Notes: generated from the sequence alone by a model not told the origin. DNA of 40,063 nucleotides from Ureaplasma sp. Hg1 (GCA_021378535.1 JAACJV010000007.1:1-40063), one strand, 5' to 3'. Counted from the first letter of the stretch, positions 9,672 through 20,194 are shown. Program-made: numbers and translations.

Positions 9672-10603
9672 TGCCAGCTAATTTTATGTTTCCATTTATT
9701 AATTTTGTAATTGTTTATTTTGCGATCCTGTGAATAGGTGGTATGTCAGGATATTCATCTGAGCGAGTTGGAATTGTCAACTTAGCAATTGATGGTTATA
9801 TGATTATAACAGCTATGTTCTATGCTATTTTAAGCAAGTATATGGGTGAAGTGATGGGCGATGCCGGTTTTTTCCTAGCATCACTGATAACAGGTGTTTT
9901 TGGTATGATGGTCGCTTCCTTACACGGTTTTGCAACTATTACTCTGAAGGTCAATCACATTATATCTGGTATTGCAATAAATTTATTAGCAGCTGGAATA
10001 GCCATCTTTATTAATGTGACCTTAGGTCAATCATTATATGATTCAAATAGTTTAAAAAGTGGTTTTGATGAATTTTCACCAGTAGCAATTGGTTTTTATA
10101 TTTCCTCAATCCTTATAATTTTATTTACAGCAGCAATTATCTTTATTTATTTCATTGCAATCAAATATACAAAATTTGGAATAAGAATGATCGCTGTTGG
10201 AGAAAACCCAAACTCTGTTGATTCACAAGGAATCAATGTTACTAAGTATCAATGAATCGGAGTATTATTATCAGGATTCTTTGCTGGAATCGCCGGTTCC
10301 ATATTTATGTTTTACAATACCTCTTTTACAGGTTCTGTTGATGGAATGGGATTCCTTTGTGTTGCTATCACGATAGCTGGCGGATGAAAGATTCCTAACA
10401 TGACATTCTTTGCCTTCCTCTTTGCATTACTAACAGGGATGGCGCGACGTAATATCTTTCCAATGATGTTTGGCGGGCAAATTGATCCTTGAATTTGAGA
10501 ATCGATTCCTTACATTATTACTGTTGTATCACTTGTGTTCTTTTCCAAACGAAACCGGGTGCCGAAGAATTCGGGAATGCACTTTAATAAAGGAAGGAGA
10601 TAG
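9671..10603 (+). CDS. Nucleoside ABC importer permease (second subunit)
   Basis: The 310-aa protein starts at ATG 9671, sharing bases with the previous stop (TAATG) after AGGAAGGGGG, and ends at TAG 10601. It is almost entirely hydrophobic, with about eight membrane spans. It carries the hallmarks of the YufQ/NupQ permease half: SERVGIVNLAIDGYMIITAMF, KVNHIISGIAINLLAAGIA, the coupling loop YTKFGIRMIAVGENPNSVDSQGINV, SGFFAGIAGSIFMF and GFLCVAITIAGGW. Length is normal for the family. With the preceding permease, ATPase and binding protein it completes a four-gene importer. Confidence 0.92.
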
Positions 10604-10609
10604 CTGGAT

Positions 10610-11326
10610 ATGACAATACACAATGAAGCTTCAAAACAAGATGTTGCAAACGTAGTAATCATGCCTGGCGATCCATTACGAGCAAAATGAATTGCTAACG
10701 AATTTTTAGATGATGCCGTTATGATTAATGACGTTAGAGGCATGTTAGGTTTTACGGGTTATTATAATAATAAAAAGATAACAGTTATGGGTCACGGTAT
10801 GGGGGTCCCTTCCATTGGGATTTATGCCATGGAATTATTTAATCCTGAATTGTATGATGTAGAAAAAATCATTAGAATTGGATCTTGTGGTTCATATGAT
10901 AAAAACATTAAAGTAGGTGATGTTTTCATAGGCAATGAGGCTTATGGACTTACCATTTTCCATAAGCTTATTAAAGTAGAGGCTATTGATAATATATTAA
11001 AACCAGATACAAGTTTATATAATAAAGCAGTAGCTCAAGCTAAAAAAATGAATGTACCATACAAAGTAGGTAGAGTTCTAACTAAGGATGCTTTTTATAT
11101 TGACGATACTGTTGAAGAAATCGTAAGTAAATATAAAATACAAGTAGCGGAAATGGAATCCTTTGGATTATTTGCTTGTGCAAAGAAATTTAATAAAAAA
11201 GCTTTAACGCTTTTAACTGTTAGTAACTCCCATTTTGAAAAGAAAAGCTATACCGCTAAAGAACGCGAATCTAATTTACGCAATATGATTGAATTAGCTT
11301 TAAAGGTAGCAATTAATGAAGATTAA
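10610..11326 (+). CDS. deoD: Second purine nucleoside phosphorylase, catalytic Asp replaced by Asn
   Basis: The 238-aa DeoD paralogue shows the same motifs as the first copy: His4 in MTIHN, MPGDPLRAKWIA, VRGML, VMGHGMGVPS, IRIGSC and AEMESFGLFA. The loop that supplies the proton donor reads TVSNSHF instead of TVSD, so the residue equivalent to E. coli Asp204 is Asn. The Arg partner is retained (KERESNL). Such a change should weaken cleavage of 6-aminopurine nucleosides or shift preference to 6-oxopurines; this is inference from known PNP mechanism. It has a GGAAGGAGATAG ribosome site seven bases before the ATG and follows the permease by 6 bases. The 3' end overlaps the YitT gene by 11 bases. 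Confidence 0.92.
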
Positions 11327-12458
11327 CACTCCTCTAAATAACAAAACTGTTTGTAGTGAAATACACTTATCTAATAAGCAAATTATATTTCACAAAATGT
11401 ATAAAATGGATCAATGAAAGAAATATATTTGAATTTGTGGATTAGCTATTTTATTTGGTGCTAGTATAGCAATTTTTCAAAAAAATACTGGATTAAATAG
11501 TGTTGGAATTGCTGGTGTTTTACAAGGCATAAGTCGGATCACTAAAACATCATTGATTTTAAATGGAACTGATCAAGCAACGGTTAATCTTGTATACGAC
11601 TTAATGTTTTGGGGTTTATTTCTAGTCTTAAATATTCCTACTTTAATATTTGCTTATTATAAAGTCGGAAAACAATTTACATATTTAAGTACAGTTTTTC
11701 AAATCGTTTTGTTTGCTACAGGTATGATAATAGGGCAAATACCTAATATAGATAAATTACAAATCTTTGGCAATGCTTATAGTTATAATGTTGATTTAAC
11801 AAGCAATGGAGTGCAATTACTTGATTGAAATTACAAGGTAGTTATAGATAGTGTTACTTATTCAGACACTGATGCAGTTTGATCATTATTTATTTATGCA
11901 ATGGTTTTAGCTATATGTGCAGCCTTCATCCTTGCAATATTATATATTTTAGGATCATCAAATGCAGGGGTTGACCCATTTACCATTTACTATAGTAGGA
12001 TAAAGCATAAACCATTGGGAACATTAATTATTTACATTAATATTATAGGTTTATTATTAGGAACTACAATTGGTAATTTCATCCCAGCTGGAATGGCAGA
12101 TAACAATTATTCCGTCTCGAGATTCTTTTCGCCCAACTTAGTTATTTCTTTATTTTATTCACTTATAATCGGGACATTAATTAATAAACTGTATCCGAAG
12201 CAAAAGTTAGTTAAAGTGCGAATTCATTATAACAACTCCAATGAAATTAAGGAAAATTGATTAAAGTATAACCCTCACATGCGCGTTTCATTGTATGAAG
12301 ATAATGCCGGTAATAGCGTTAGTACGATCTGTCGTCTAGTTGATTTAGATGAAATACTTAACATTAGTAAGATTGATGACAATGAAAAATTAATTGAAAT
12401 AATTCCTGTATTAGCATTAGACGGTAATATTTCGGTTAAATATAAACTCGATGACTAA
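11316..12458 (+). CDS. YitT-family membrane protein
   Basis: The 380-aa frame opens at ATG 11316 inside the end of the phosphorylase gene and ends at TAA 12456, with TGA Trp codons near 11414, 11429, 11825, 11879 and 12258. After ~35 polar residues come six hydrophobic segments. The text LNSVGIAGVLQGISRI, NIPTLIFAYYKVGKQFTYLST and SSNAGVDPFTIYYS matches the YitT/DUF161 family of unknown transport function. The soluble C-terminal ~100 residues (SLYEDNAGNSV..., KLIEIIPVLAL) correspond to the DUF2179-like domain of this family. It is the last gene of the nucleoside operon; nothing in the sequence shows whether it takes part in nucleoside handling. Confidence 0.83.
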
Positions 12459-12500
12459 TTATTTATGGCAATAGAGAATGAAGTATCTTAAAAAGATTAA

Positions 12501-12536
12501 AATAAAAGAGCAGTTTCTTGCTCTTTTATTTTTTTT
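12501..12536 (+). terminator. Terminator of the nucleoside operon (bidirectional)
   Basis: AATAAAAGAGCA (12501-12512) pairs with TGCTCTTTTATT (12519-12530) around a 6-base loop and runs into a T-tract. It lies 43 bases after the YitT stop and 22 bases before the end of the convergent minus-strand gene, so it can serve both. Confidence 0.88.
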
Positions 12537-12557
12537 AGACGTTTTAAACTATTGCTA

Positions 12558-13358
12558 TTATTTAAGCAATGATAATAGATGGTTATATAAATTATTGAAA
12601 TCTGTTAGATTAAAATTTTTGTTTAATTCACTTTTTTCAGGATGTTTACTGTTAAGAGTGAAAACCATTTCTTGCAATTTTGAGGCTGTTGTTTTAATTT
12701 CATTAAAATTGTTAATATGTGGCGCTAGAATTATTAACAATATTACATTAATAATTAATAAACAAAAACTAGTCATTAATAACGTTGGTGCTAAAAGTAA
12801 ATGTTTTTTAGAAGTGGATACTAAAGCAATTGATGTGACAATGGATAGTGTTGCAAAGATAAACGTGGTAATTGCAAGACCTTCTTCGGGAATTATTTGC
12901 ATATTAAATAAATCATTTATTTTATTTGAAGATAAGCCGGTACTTTGTTTTGACCAAGCATCAAATATAGTGGGATATGTTTTAGTGCTAACTCATAATT
13001 TATCACTACTAAACAGTGAAACTATTTTGACGTTAGTCATAGCTGCAAAAGATATAACTACAATTGCAATGACGATAGTAATTAACGCTAATCACAAAGC
13101 AAGGGTACGATATTGATACCTTAAGAAATATTTATAAACTGGTTGATAATTACCAAACTCAAAGGGTTTTGTTTTAGATGCGCGCAATGTTGCAATAACC
13201 GCTTGTTTATCTTTTGCTTTATCACATTTTTCGATTTCACGTAATTCTTTATAGTTGTTCTGATTTTTTTGTTCTAAATTATTAGTAATTGCTTTATTAG
13301 TAATGTCGGTTGGGATGTTAATTTTATTTAACGAGTCACTTGGTCTAATGTCATTCAT
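12558..13358 (-). CDS. Hypothetical membrane protein
   Basis: The 266-aa frame runs from ATG 13358 (AGGAGT upstream) to TAA 12558, with TGA codons read as Trp. The first ~80 residues are hydrophilic (NKINIPTDITNKAITNN..., KELREIEKCDKAKDK) and probably cytoplasmic. A first membrane helix is LALITIVIAIVVISFA. A ~50-residue loop with two SxxxW-type aromatic stretches follows, then two helices (LAITTFIFATLSIVTSIALVS and LLLAPTLLMTSFCLLIINVILLIIL), and a polar C-terminal ~60 residues. I do not recognise a family. It is a single-gene unit sharing the operon terminator at 12501. Confidence 0.75.
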
Positions 13359-13646
13359 TGATTACTCCTAATTTTCTTAAGATTATTATACATTAAATAG
13401 TTAATCGTATTCCAAGGATACTGAGTGTAATGAATATTAAATCTTCGTTTTAATCTATAATTTGATAAATTATTACAATTAGATGGAATTATAATGCTTC
13501 TCGCGTTAATAAGAGGCTGATTAAACTATAATAAAAAAGAAGAGCATCACATACATAATATAGTATGAGTTAATAATTACATTAGGTTTACTTATAGTAA
13601 ATATAATCTTCACTTATTAAACAAAAAATAAAAAAAGGACCATGAA

Positions 13647-14555
13647 ATGAAAAACAAAAAGAAAACATTAATGTTTAAATTATTATTATCAACAGCACTT
13701 ATTGGAAGTGTTATAGCTATTCCATTAGTAAGTGTTTCGTGTAGTAGTAGTAACGGCAACGACAATAAGAACACAACGTATCAAAAGCCAACAATCACTA
13801 ACATTGATGTTCATAATATTTCAGAAGCTCGCTTTGCTATTTTAGCCAATGCTGACCCGTTTGATCAAAAGGCGTTAAATAGTTATATGAATATTACTGG
13901 AAATATTAAACGTATGCATTACGATACAAATACCAACGAAATAACTGGTACTTATAGAATTGATTCAAAAAGCCAGGATATAAAAAGTATTGGTGTAATT
14001 CATATTGATCAAACAGATTTCTTTTCATCATCTAAACCAACAATAAGCAATATCGACATTCATAATATTACACTACAAAAGTTTGAGCAATTATTTATTA
14101 AAGACAATATAACATTAACAATTACTAACCTTAGTAATTATATGAATATCACTAGTAATAATTCAATTGATTCAATCATGTATGACAACACCACCAATCA
14201 GATAAAAGGCAATTATCTTGAAGCTTCAAATCAAAAAATATATGAATTTGAATCAGAAAAGTTACCAGCTTTCGGAGTTAAATATACACCACCAAGTGTG
14301 CAAAATACAGGTTTAAATAAAATTACTGAAGCTAACTTTGAAACCCTAGTGAACAAAGCTAAAGATAAAGCATCATGATTAGAAAATAAGAATGAAATTG
14401 AATCTTATGTAACTATTAACCACGATGGGGAAGTTCAATCATTATTTTATACTTCAGCAAAACAGCAGTTCCACGTAACTTATTTAGTTAATTCTTGAAG
14501 TAACACAACGGCTGTCGCTAAATTTAGCTCAGCAGCAATTAACTGGAAAAGTTAA
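13647..14555 (+). CDS. Lipoprotein with three internal repeats
   Basis: The 302-aa protein has a lysine-rich start, a hydrophobic core and the lipobox SVSC with Cys32, so it should be lipid-anchored on the outer face of the membrane. The mature part is built from three related units of about 65-75 residues. The first two start PTITNIDVHNI and PTISNIDIHNI and both contain SYMNIT and a Tyr/Asp/Asn turn before GTY or GNY. The third (from ~residue 222) keeps NKITEANFETL, YVTIN and VTY but has diverged. One Trp is encoded by TGA after KDKAS and another in VNSW. GGACC upstream serves as ribosome site. No enzyme motif is visible; a surface-antigen or adhesion role is a guess. Confidence 0.85.
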
Positions 14556-14640
14556 TGGCATAGTTCGTAATAGATTGCATATGAATGAAATTAATTTTTA
14601 TTTATTAAATGCGTAAATTTCAATTAGATAAAATATTAGG

Positions 14641-15690
14641 ATGTTTAATATTAAATTAGTTATAATCGGTGGTGGGAGTTCTTATACATCAGTACACCAG
14701 AATTAATTAGGGGGTTACTAAATAGCTATCAACATTTCCTAATAAAGGAATTATGATTAGTTGATGTTCCTATAGGTGAAAAAAATTAGCAATTATTTTT
14801 GCTCTAACAAATCGCATGATTAAAAAAATGAATCTTAAAATAGAAGTGCACCAAACGCTAGATCGTCAATTAACTTTAAAAGATATTTATTTTGTGGTGA
14901 CGCAATTTTGTGTTCGATGCTTAGATACAAGAGTTTGTGATGAAGGAATTCATAATAGTTATGGAATGCTGGGTCAAGAAACAAACGGTGCCGGTGGAAT
15001 GTTTAAGGTGTTCAGAACAATTCCTATTGTGACCGATATTGTAAACGATGTAAAAAAAACTAGCAAAACCTAAATGTTGAATTATTAATTTCACTAATCC
15101 TTCTGGGAAGGTTAGTGAAACGAGCATCGTTTCACTAATTTCAAAAGATTTGTTGCTGTATGTAACGTGCCAATTCATCTATCAATTTTAATAGCAGAGG
15201 GTTTGAATGATTGGGTGTTCGGAATAAAAGTAACAGATGAAAAGGGTGAAGATATTAATAAAGATGTTATGGATTACCTTATTGATAACGGCAACAGGTA
15301 GTGAGATTTCAATGAATAAAATAGATAATATGCCATGTGAGAACCAAATTTCATTAAGGCACTAAATATGATTCCGTGTCCTCACTATAAATATATGGCT
15401 AAATATAATGAAATGTCGGACATCAATTAATGCACTTTAAGGATCATCGTGTTCGTGTAGAAGTAGTAAAAGAAATTGAAAAAGAATTATTTATTAAATA
15501 TGCTGATACAAATCTGAATGTTAAACCCAAAGAATTAGAACAACGAGGTGGCTCATATTATTCGACGGCTACATGAATGGAGATTATTTAACCGGTTTAT
15601 TAGCTTTAAACATATCCCCTTTTGGTTTTTTAATATTGTTAATCATAAAATATATGATGATTTAACGAAAGGTCATAAAAAATTTTAACT
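14641..15690 (+). pseudogene. 6-phospho-beta-glucosidase (GH4 family) pseudogene
   Basis: Pieces of a glycoside hydrolase family 4 enzyme occur in the right order but in different frames. Near 14641 is KLVIIGGGSSYT (NAD-binding start). The next pieces are PELIRGLLNSYQ and LVDVP. From 14816 come NRMIKKMNLKIEVHQTLDR, then VTQFCVRCLD, GMLGQETNGAGG and FRTIPIVTDI. About 15090 is NFTNPSGKVSE. About 15155 is VCNVPIHLSIL. About 15365 is LNMIPCPHYKY. From about 15430 is RVEVVKEIEKELF...RGGSYYS. Frameshifts, stops and small gaps break it many times, so no enzyme can be made. GH4 enzymes hydrolyse 6-phospho-glucosides delivered by a PTS, so the remnant records lost beta-glucoside use. Confidence 0.88.
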
Positions 15691-15960
15691 CAATTTAAGT
15701 ATATTAAATAACACTTAAAGAAGGATTCACTACCATTTGAAATAGATTTATTAGGCAGTAATTGACTTAACCGTGTTTAACTTATGTATTTGCTTGCTAT
15801 TCCATGGTGAAATAATGTAAAAAGCATTATTGTTGCTGTAATCAGTATTAGTTAGCATTTATTGTAAAATTTCTAGTATTATATTAGTTAATTAATATGA
15901 TTATGTAGAAATTTAATACTATTATTGGTAAAGGAATAATTAAAATTTAAGGAATAATTT

Positions 15961-15989
15961 ATAGAATTTAGTTAAAGACTAAATTCTAT
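15961..15989. terminator. Perfect 12-bp hairpin, possible terminator
   Basis: ATAGAATTTAGT (15961-15972) pairs with ACTAAATTCTAT (15978-15989) around TAAAG. Only a short T-rich flank follows, so termination is plausible but not certain. It may be the surviving terminator of the decayed upstream gene. Confidence 0.4.
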
Positions 15990-16118
15990 TCTCAAACGAT
16001 GTTTTACACGGTTAAATAATAATTAGTCCATATAGTTAAATAGTTTAAAGGGAGATTTAGAACAGTTTTTACCCAATTTGGACAATTTATATAATTATCA
16101 ATTATATTGATTTTTTTA

Positions 16119-16127
16119 TGTTATAAT
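16119..16127 (+). promoter_or_regulatory. Extended -10 element upstream of the permease gene
   Basis: TGTTATAAT (16119-16127) matches the TGnTATAAT extended -10 form and lies 50 bases before the permease ATG. No convincing -35 box is seen at the right distance, which extended -10 promoters tolerate. Confidence 0.4.
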
Positions 16128-16176
16128 AACTTCATTATTTAAGATGTTTTTGCATCACGAATATTTTAGGAGAAAA

Positions 16177-17661
16177 ATGGCGGTAAAGAACAAAACAGCT
16201 AAAAATATTGGATTAATGACATCAATTGCGATGTTAATTGGTTCAGTCGTCGGAATTGGTATTTTTTTTAAAAATGTATCAGTTTTTGCAGCGAATGATT
16301 ATAATGGGTTAGGAATTCTAATATCTTGATTAATTACAACTGTTATTGTTATTACGACAGCCTTTAGTTTTGCAGAGGTATCTTCAAGTGATCGGAGTAA
16401 AGCCGGTCTAGCTTCATGAGCAGCTAAATTATTAAGTTATCGAATGGGTCGTTTCATTAAGTTGGCGATGCCATTATTTTATTATGGTCTTCTAAATATG
16501 GCGATAGGAATTTTTACTGTTGAATCAATATTAAATGTATTTAATATAAATAATTCAATCAATGTAGGTTGAATTGTATTCATAGGTTTTGTTATCGTTG
16601 TTCTCTCTACTTCATTTAATTTTGCAGCATTTCATTTAAGCAAGAAAATTCAAATTGTAGCAACGTCGCTTAAATTTGTGCCGTTATTAGTTGTGGGTAT
16701 ATCTGGAATTATTTTCGGAATTCAAAACCCTAGTTATGATTTAATTATAAATCCACAAGGGAGTTTTAACATTAATGGTGTTTTTGCTTCCATTCCGGCT
16801 ATTCTATATGCATTCGATGCATTTTTATGTGTAGGTAACTTTGCTTCTGAAATGAAACAACCAAAAAGAGATGTTCCTCTAACTTTAGTAATTGGAATGG
16901 TTTTATGTGCCGTTGCATATTTACTTATTAGTGTTTCACAAATATTGTCAGCACAAGGAAACGCTTATGAAGTAATGGATAAAGCAAGTGGCGGTAGTAC
17001 AATAGCCAAAACATTCGTTTCAGTTTTTATCATGATAGCAATTTTAGGTGTGATTAATGCGTTAAGTGCAGGAGCACTACGATCGTTTGAATCACTTATC
17101 GATGAACACCTTATCTACAAGAGTGAAGTATTAGCTGCTTGAGGCTCACACCAGGGTTTAAGAGCAGGTTTTATTTTGTCCTTCTTTATTTATGGATTTT
17201 GAGCACTGGTGTATTTGATTCCATCCTGCATCATTAACAATGATGCATTCATTGATGGGATTAGTAATTTACCTGCATTATTCTTTTTTGTAATTTATGG
17301 CACGGTAATCTTTGGGGGAATTATTAATCGAAAAACAAAAAAGGTGCAAGTAGACCATATTAAAGGCTTTATGATTATTGCACCAATAGCAGTATTGGGA
17401 TGTTATTTTTCGTTTTGTTATCAACTATTTTATGCAAATATTTATGATTTAATTATTAATCCACACGACCCGCTGTCATGAGGGATGTTCGCGCATCCAA
17501 ATGAATATAAGGTCGAGCAGTACCAAGGTGCAATTGTTTTTTATAGTGTGTTGTTAGGATTTATTGCGATTCCAATTATCAATGATTTATTGTTAAAGAA
17601 ACAAAGAAATAACTGTAAACGCGACTGATATCAAGAAAAGAATAGTAAACTTATTATTTAA
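16177..17661 (+). CDS. APC-family amino acid permease
   Basis: The 494-aa protein starts at ATG 16177, which has TTAGGAG seven bases upstream; the in-frame ATG at 16144 lacks such a site and was rejected. TGA codons are read as Trp throughout. About twelve to fourteen membrane helices are present. The N-terminus has the APC signature GLMTSIAMLIGSVVGIGIFF, followed by SFAEVSSSDRSKAGLASWAA and the conserved central FASIPAILYAFDAFLCVGNFASEMKQPKRDVP. It is a secondary transporter importing or exchanging amino acids at the cell membrane. The substrate cannot be read from sequence. A strong hairpin terminator follows. It appears to be a single-gene unit. Confidence 0.88.
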
Positions 17662-17678
17662 ATAAGACACTCATAAGC

Positions 17679-17714
17679 AAATAAAAAGTGGTTTTAAAAC
17701 CACTTTTTATTTTA
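17679..17714 (+). terminator. Terminator after the amino acid permease
   Basis: AAATAAAAAGTGGTTTT (17679-17695) is followed directly by its complement AAAACCACTTTTTATTT (17696-17712), a perfect palindrome with a T-rich tail. It lies 18 bases after the permease stop and just beyond the end of the convergent small gene, so it can act in both directions. Confidence 0.85.
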
Positions 17715-17719
17715 TATAA

Positions 17720-17878
17720 TTATTCTTTAACTAACGTTACTAAAACTTTTTGTCCACTTCAAAAACTGTTGTAACTAGTCAAACTATGTAAAGTAAAACC
17801 ATTTGTAATGATGTTATTAATTCGTTCTTTTTTAATTTTCGATCATTTTACTTTAACTACTTTAAATTCTTTTGCCAA
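17720..17878 (-). CDS. Small 52-aa protein with TTG start
   Basis: On the minus strand a canonical AGGAGG (17886-17891) stands 7 bases before TTG at 17876-17878, and the frame runs to TAA at 17720-17722 with TGA codons read as Trp. The product is basic (AKEFKVVKVKWSKIKKERINN...) with a C-terminal VLVTLVKE. There is no signal or membrane helix. The perfect ribosome site and its own terminator (17679-17714) support a real gene despite the short length and non-ATG start. No family is recognised. Its small basic composition would suit nucleic-acid or ribosome binding, but this is a guess. Confidence 0.65.
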
Positions 17879-18128
17879 AATATTTCCTCCTATTATATAT
17901 TAATGTTAGCATACCTAATATTTATATAAAATATTGTTTCAATTTTACAAATCTTTTAAAGTTTTAGAATTGATTTCTAAAATGATTTGTTTGTAAGTAA
18001 GTGTTACAATGAGTTCATATAAAATGTACAAGTTTAGTAAGGTAAATATATAAGCAAAAATATACTTGTATAATTAACCTATATTGAATTAATTATTAAA
18101 TGAAAATTTACTACTAGGAGTTAGAATA

Positions 18129-18845
18129 ATGAATAAACAAAAAATTATCGCCCACCGTGGCTATAGTGATATTGCCCCAGAAAACACTAAATTATCATTT
18201 GAATTGGCATATATGTTTGGTTTTGATGGTGTTGAAATAGACGTTCATATGAGTAAAGATGGTGAATTAGTTGTTATTCATGATGAGAAATTAGACCGTA
18301 CATGTAGGGGAATGAACGGGTATGTTAAAGATCTTACTTTAAGACAAATTAAACAAGCGGATGCTAGTGGGAAATTTTATCAATTGATACCGCGACAAAA
18401 TATTTTAACTTTAAAGGAATTTTTGGATGATTTCTCAAATAAGTTTAACTTTATTAATATTGAAATTAAAACAGACGTAATTGAATATCTTGGGATTGAA
18501 GAAAAAATAGTAATCTTACTTAAAAATTATAGAAACAACCTTGCCAACTATTTACTATCTTCTTTTAATTACCAATCATTGGTTAGAGTTAATAAGTTAG
18601 ATCCAAATCTAGATTTGGGTTTTTTATGATTAAAAAATTCAAAATTTAAAAAAATTGATAAACAAGAATTAAAGCGAATTTGTAAATATCTTAATCCCTG
18701 AGTAATATTGTATGATAAGTACAAGAATGAATATGATAAATTGGAAATGCCATACGTGTTATGAACCGTTAAGTCAAAAAAAAGCTATCAAAAATACATT
18801 AATAATTTTAAGGTAGAATTTCAAATTTGTAACCGAAAGTTTTAA
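18129..18845 (+). CDS. glpQ: Glycerophosphodiester phosphodiesterase
   Basis: The 238-aa protein hydrolyses glycerophosphodiesters to glycerol-3-phosphate and an alcohol. The GDPD fold is evident: IAHRGYSDIAPENT with the catalytic His/Arg at residues 9-10, FDGVEIDVHMSKDGELVVIHDEKLDRT with the metal-binding Glu/Asp and catalytic His, and FINIEIKT. No signal peptide is present, so it acts in the cytoplasm, as in other mycoplasmas where it feeds glycerol-3-phosphate to glycolysis or glycerophosphate oxidase. Length is normal for the bacterial family. An AGGAGTT ribosome site supports the ATG. The C-terminal part has four TGA Trp codons. It is convergent with manA with only 57 bases between and no obvious terminator. 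Confidence 0.92.
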
Positions 18846-18902
18846 TTATATAAATTAGTAGTTAGTTTAATGATATCTTGTTATGCTAATGTTTCTTTGA
18901 AT

Positions 18903-19832
18903 TTAGATAGTTTCATAACTTATTAGAAGAGTCACATTACCCTCAACTGTAACATTAAAATCATCAGGGAAAGCAATTAGATTATCACCTTTTTTTATAG
19001 TTTCACCATTGAATTTACCCATTCCATCTATAATGGTAACTTGAAGTCATTTAGCACGTTCAAAACTATAAGTATGTTTATTTCCGTTATTATTTAAATA
19101 AAATAATTTAAATAAATCATTATCAACTAGATAGTGGTTGTGACTTTTAGCTTTTTCTTGTGCATGTTCTTGATCTAAATATGTGATGCAATCAATCGAC
19201 TGTTTTATATGTAATTCCCGGTGATGACCAATTTCATCTACGCGGTCGTAATCATATAAACGGTATGTTGTATCTGAAGATTGCTGTAATTCGTAAACCA
19301 TAGTGCCTTTTGTAATAGCGTGAACAGTTCCAGCGGGAACATAAATAAAATCACCTTTCTCAATTTTTTTATATTTTAGTAGTGATTTTCATTCATTATT
19401 TTCAATTAAAGAAGTTAACTCTGTTTTACTTTTCGCATTATGGCAATAAACTAATTCGGCATTTTTTGGACAATCTAAAATATATCAGCACTCATTTTTT
19501 GCATTTATATTAGCTTTGTACTCTTGTGCTTTATCTGGGTGAACTTGAACGCTTAAATTGTCGTTTGCATCAATTATTTTACATAATAATGGATATTTAC
19601 GTCCTTTAGCATCATGAAACAAGTCTAAATGGTTTTCTCACAACCATAACAGATCTTTACCTTTAAATTCGCCGCTTATTATTTCTGAACACATACCAGG
19701 GTAGGCACTTATTACTCACGCTTCACCTATTTTTTTGCTATTCTTAAGATCATAATTGAATTCCTTAAGTTTTGTTCCACCTCAAATTACGGATTTTAAA
19801 AAAGGTTTAAGAAATATTATTTTTTCTGACAT
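18903..19832 (-). CDS. manA: Mannose-6-phosphate isomerase, class I
   Basis: The 309-aa frame runs from ATG 19832 (GGGAGAAC upstream) to TAA 18903 across several TGA codons. It interconverts mannose-6-phosphate and fructose-6-phosphate in the cytoplasm. The cupin metal site is visible: LSVQVHPDK (Gln and His ligands), GDFIYVPAGTVHAI (His), and TMVYELQQSSDTTYRLYDYDR. The N-terminus has the usual IIFLKPFLKSVIWGG. Length is typical of the short Firmicutes-type enzyme. It is a single gene; no mannose PTS gene is nearby. Confidence 0.92.
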
Positions 19833-20194
19833 AGTGTTCTCCCTATTAATATAGAATTACATTCGTTATTACAATAATACCAAAATATTTTATAAATAAC
19901 CTTTAATGTATTGGTAAATAGAATATTTAAGAATCTTTTTAAGTCCTTAATAATTACTTATAAAATAAATGATTAATGGCAAATATGCTACATTTTATTA
20001 ATATATCCATAAAGCTATATATACTTAACTTAAAATATCAAATATATTAGATATATATAGTTTTGAACTTATATTATTAATTGTAATATTTATCATAAAA
20101 TTAGGTATTTAACTATCAATTGTCCTATAAGTTATATATTTTAAAAACAACTCAATAAATTTTGAGTTGTTTTTAGTTTTTATAAAGTCATAAA
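19833..20194. other. AT-rich intergenic region
   Basis: No coding frame is visible. It contains the manA promoter region, several short repeats built on ATATATA, and the terminator of the dehydrogenase gene (20143-20174). Confidence 0.5.
20143..20174 (-). terminator. Terminator of the dehydrogenase gene
   Basis: AAAAACAACTCAA (20143-20155) pairs perfectly with TTGAGTTGTTTTT (20162-20174) around a 6-base loop. It lies 21 bases past the end of the minus-strand dehydrogenase gene, and read on that strand it ends in a T-run. Confidence 0.85.

Larger units (their letters stand above)
15691..16176. other. Decayed or non-coding stretch before the amino acid permease
   Basis: No open frame with a start and ribosome site is visible. 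The first ~170 bases may be further gene debris continuing from the GH4 pseudogene, but I recognise no protein in it. A 12-bp perfect hairpin at 15961-15989 and a promoter-like site at 16119-16127 are annotated separately. Confidence 0.5.

Noticed and set aside
12478-13116. Long plus-strand frame of about 212 codons
   Set aside because: It is the mirror of the minus-strand membrane protein (12558-13358), which has a ribosome site, TGA-as-Trp continuity and normal membrane helices. The plus frame has no ribosome site and starts inside the operon terminator.
14921-15178. Minus-strand frame within the GH4 pseudogene
   Set aside because: The plus strand carries many GH4 motifs across the same bases; the minus frame is a by-product with no ribosome site.
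16144-16176. Earlier in-frame ATG for the amino acid permease
   Set aside because: The ribosome site TTAGGAG lies between the two ATGs and serves 16177; the extra N-terminal residues do not resemble APC proteins.
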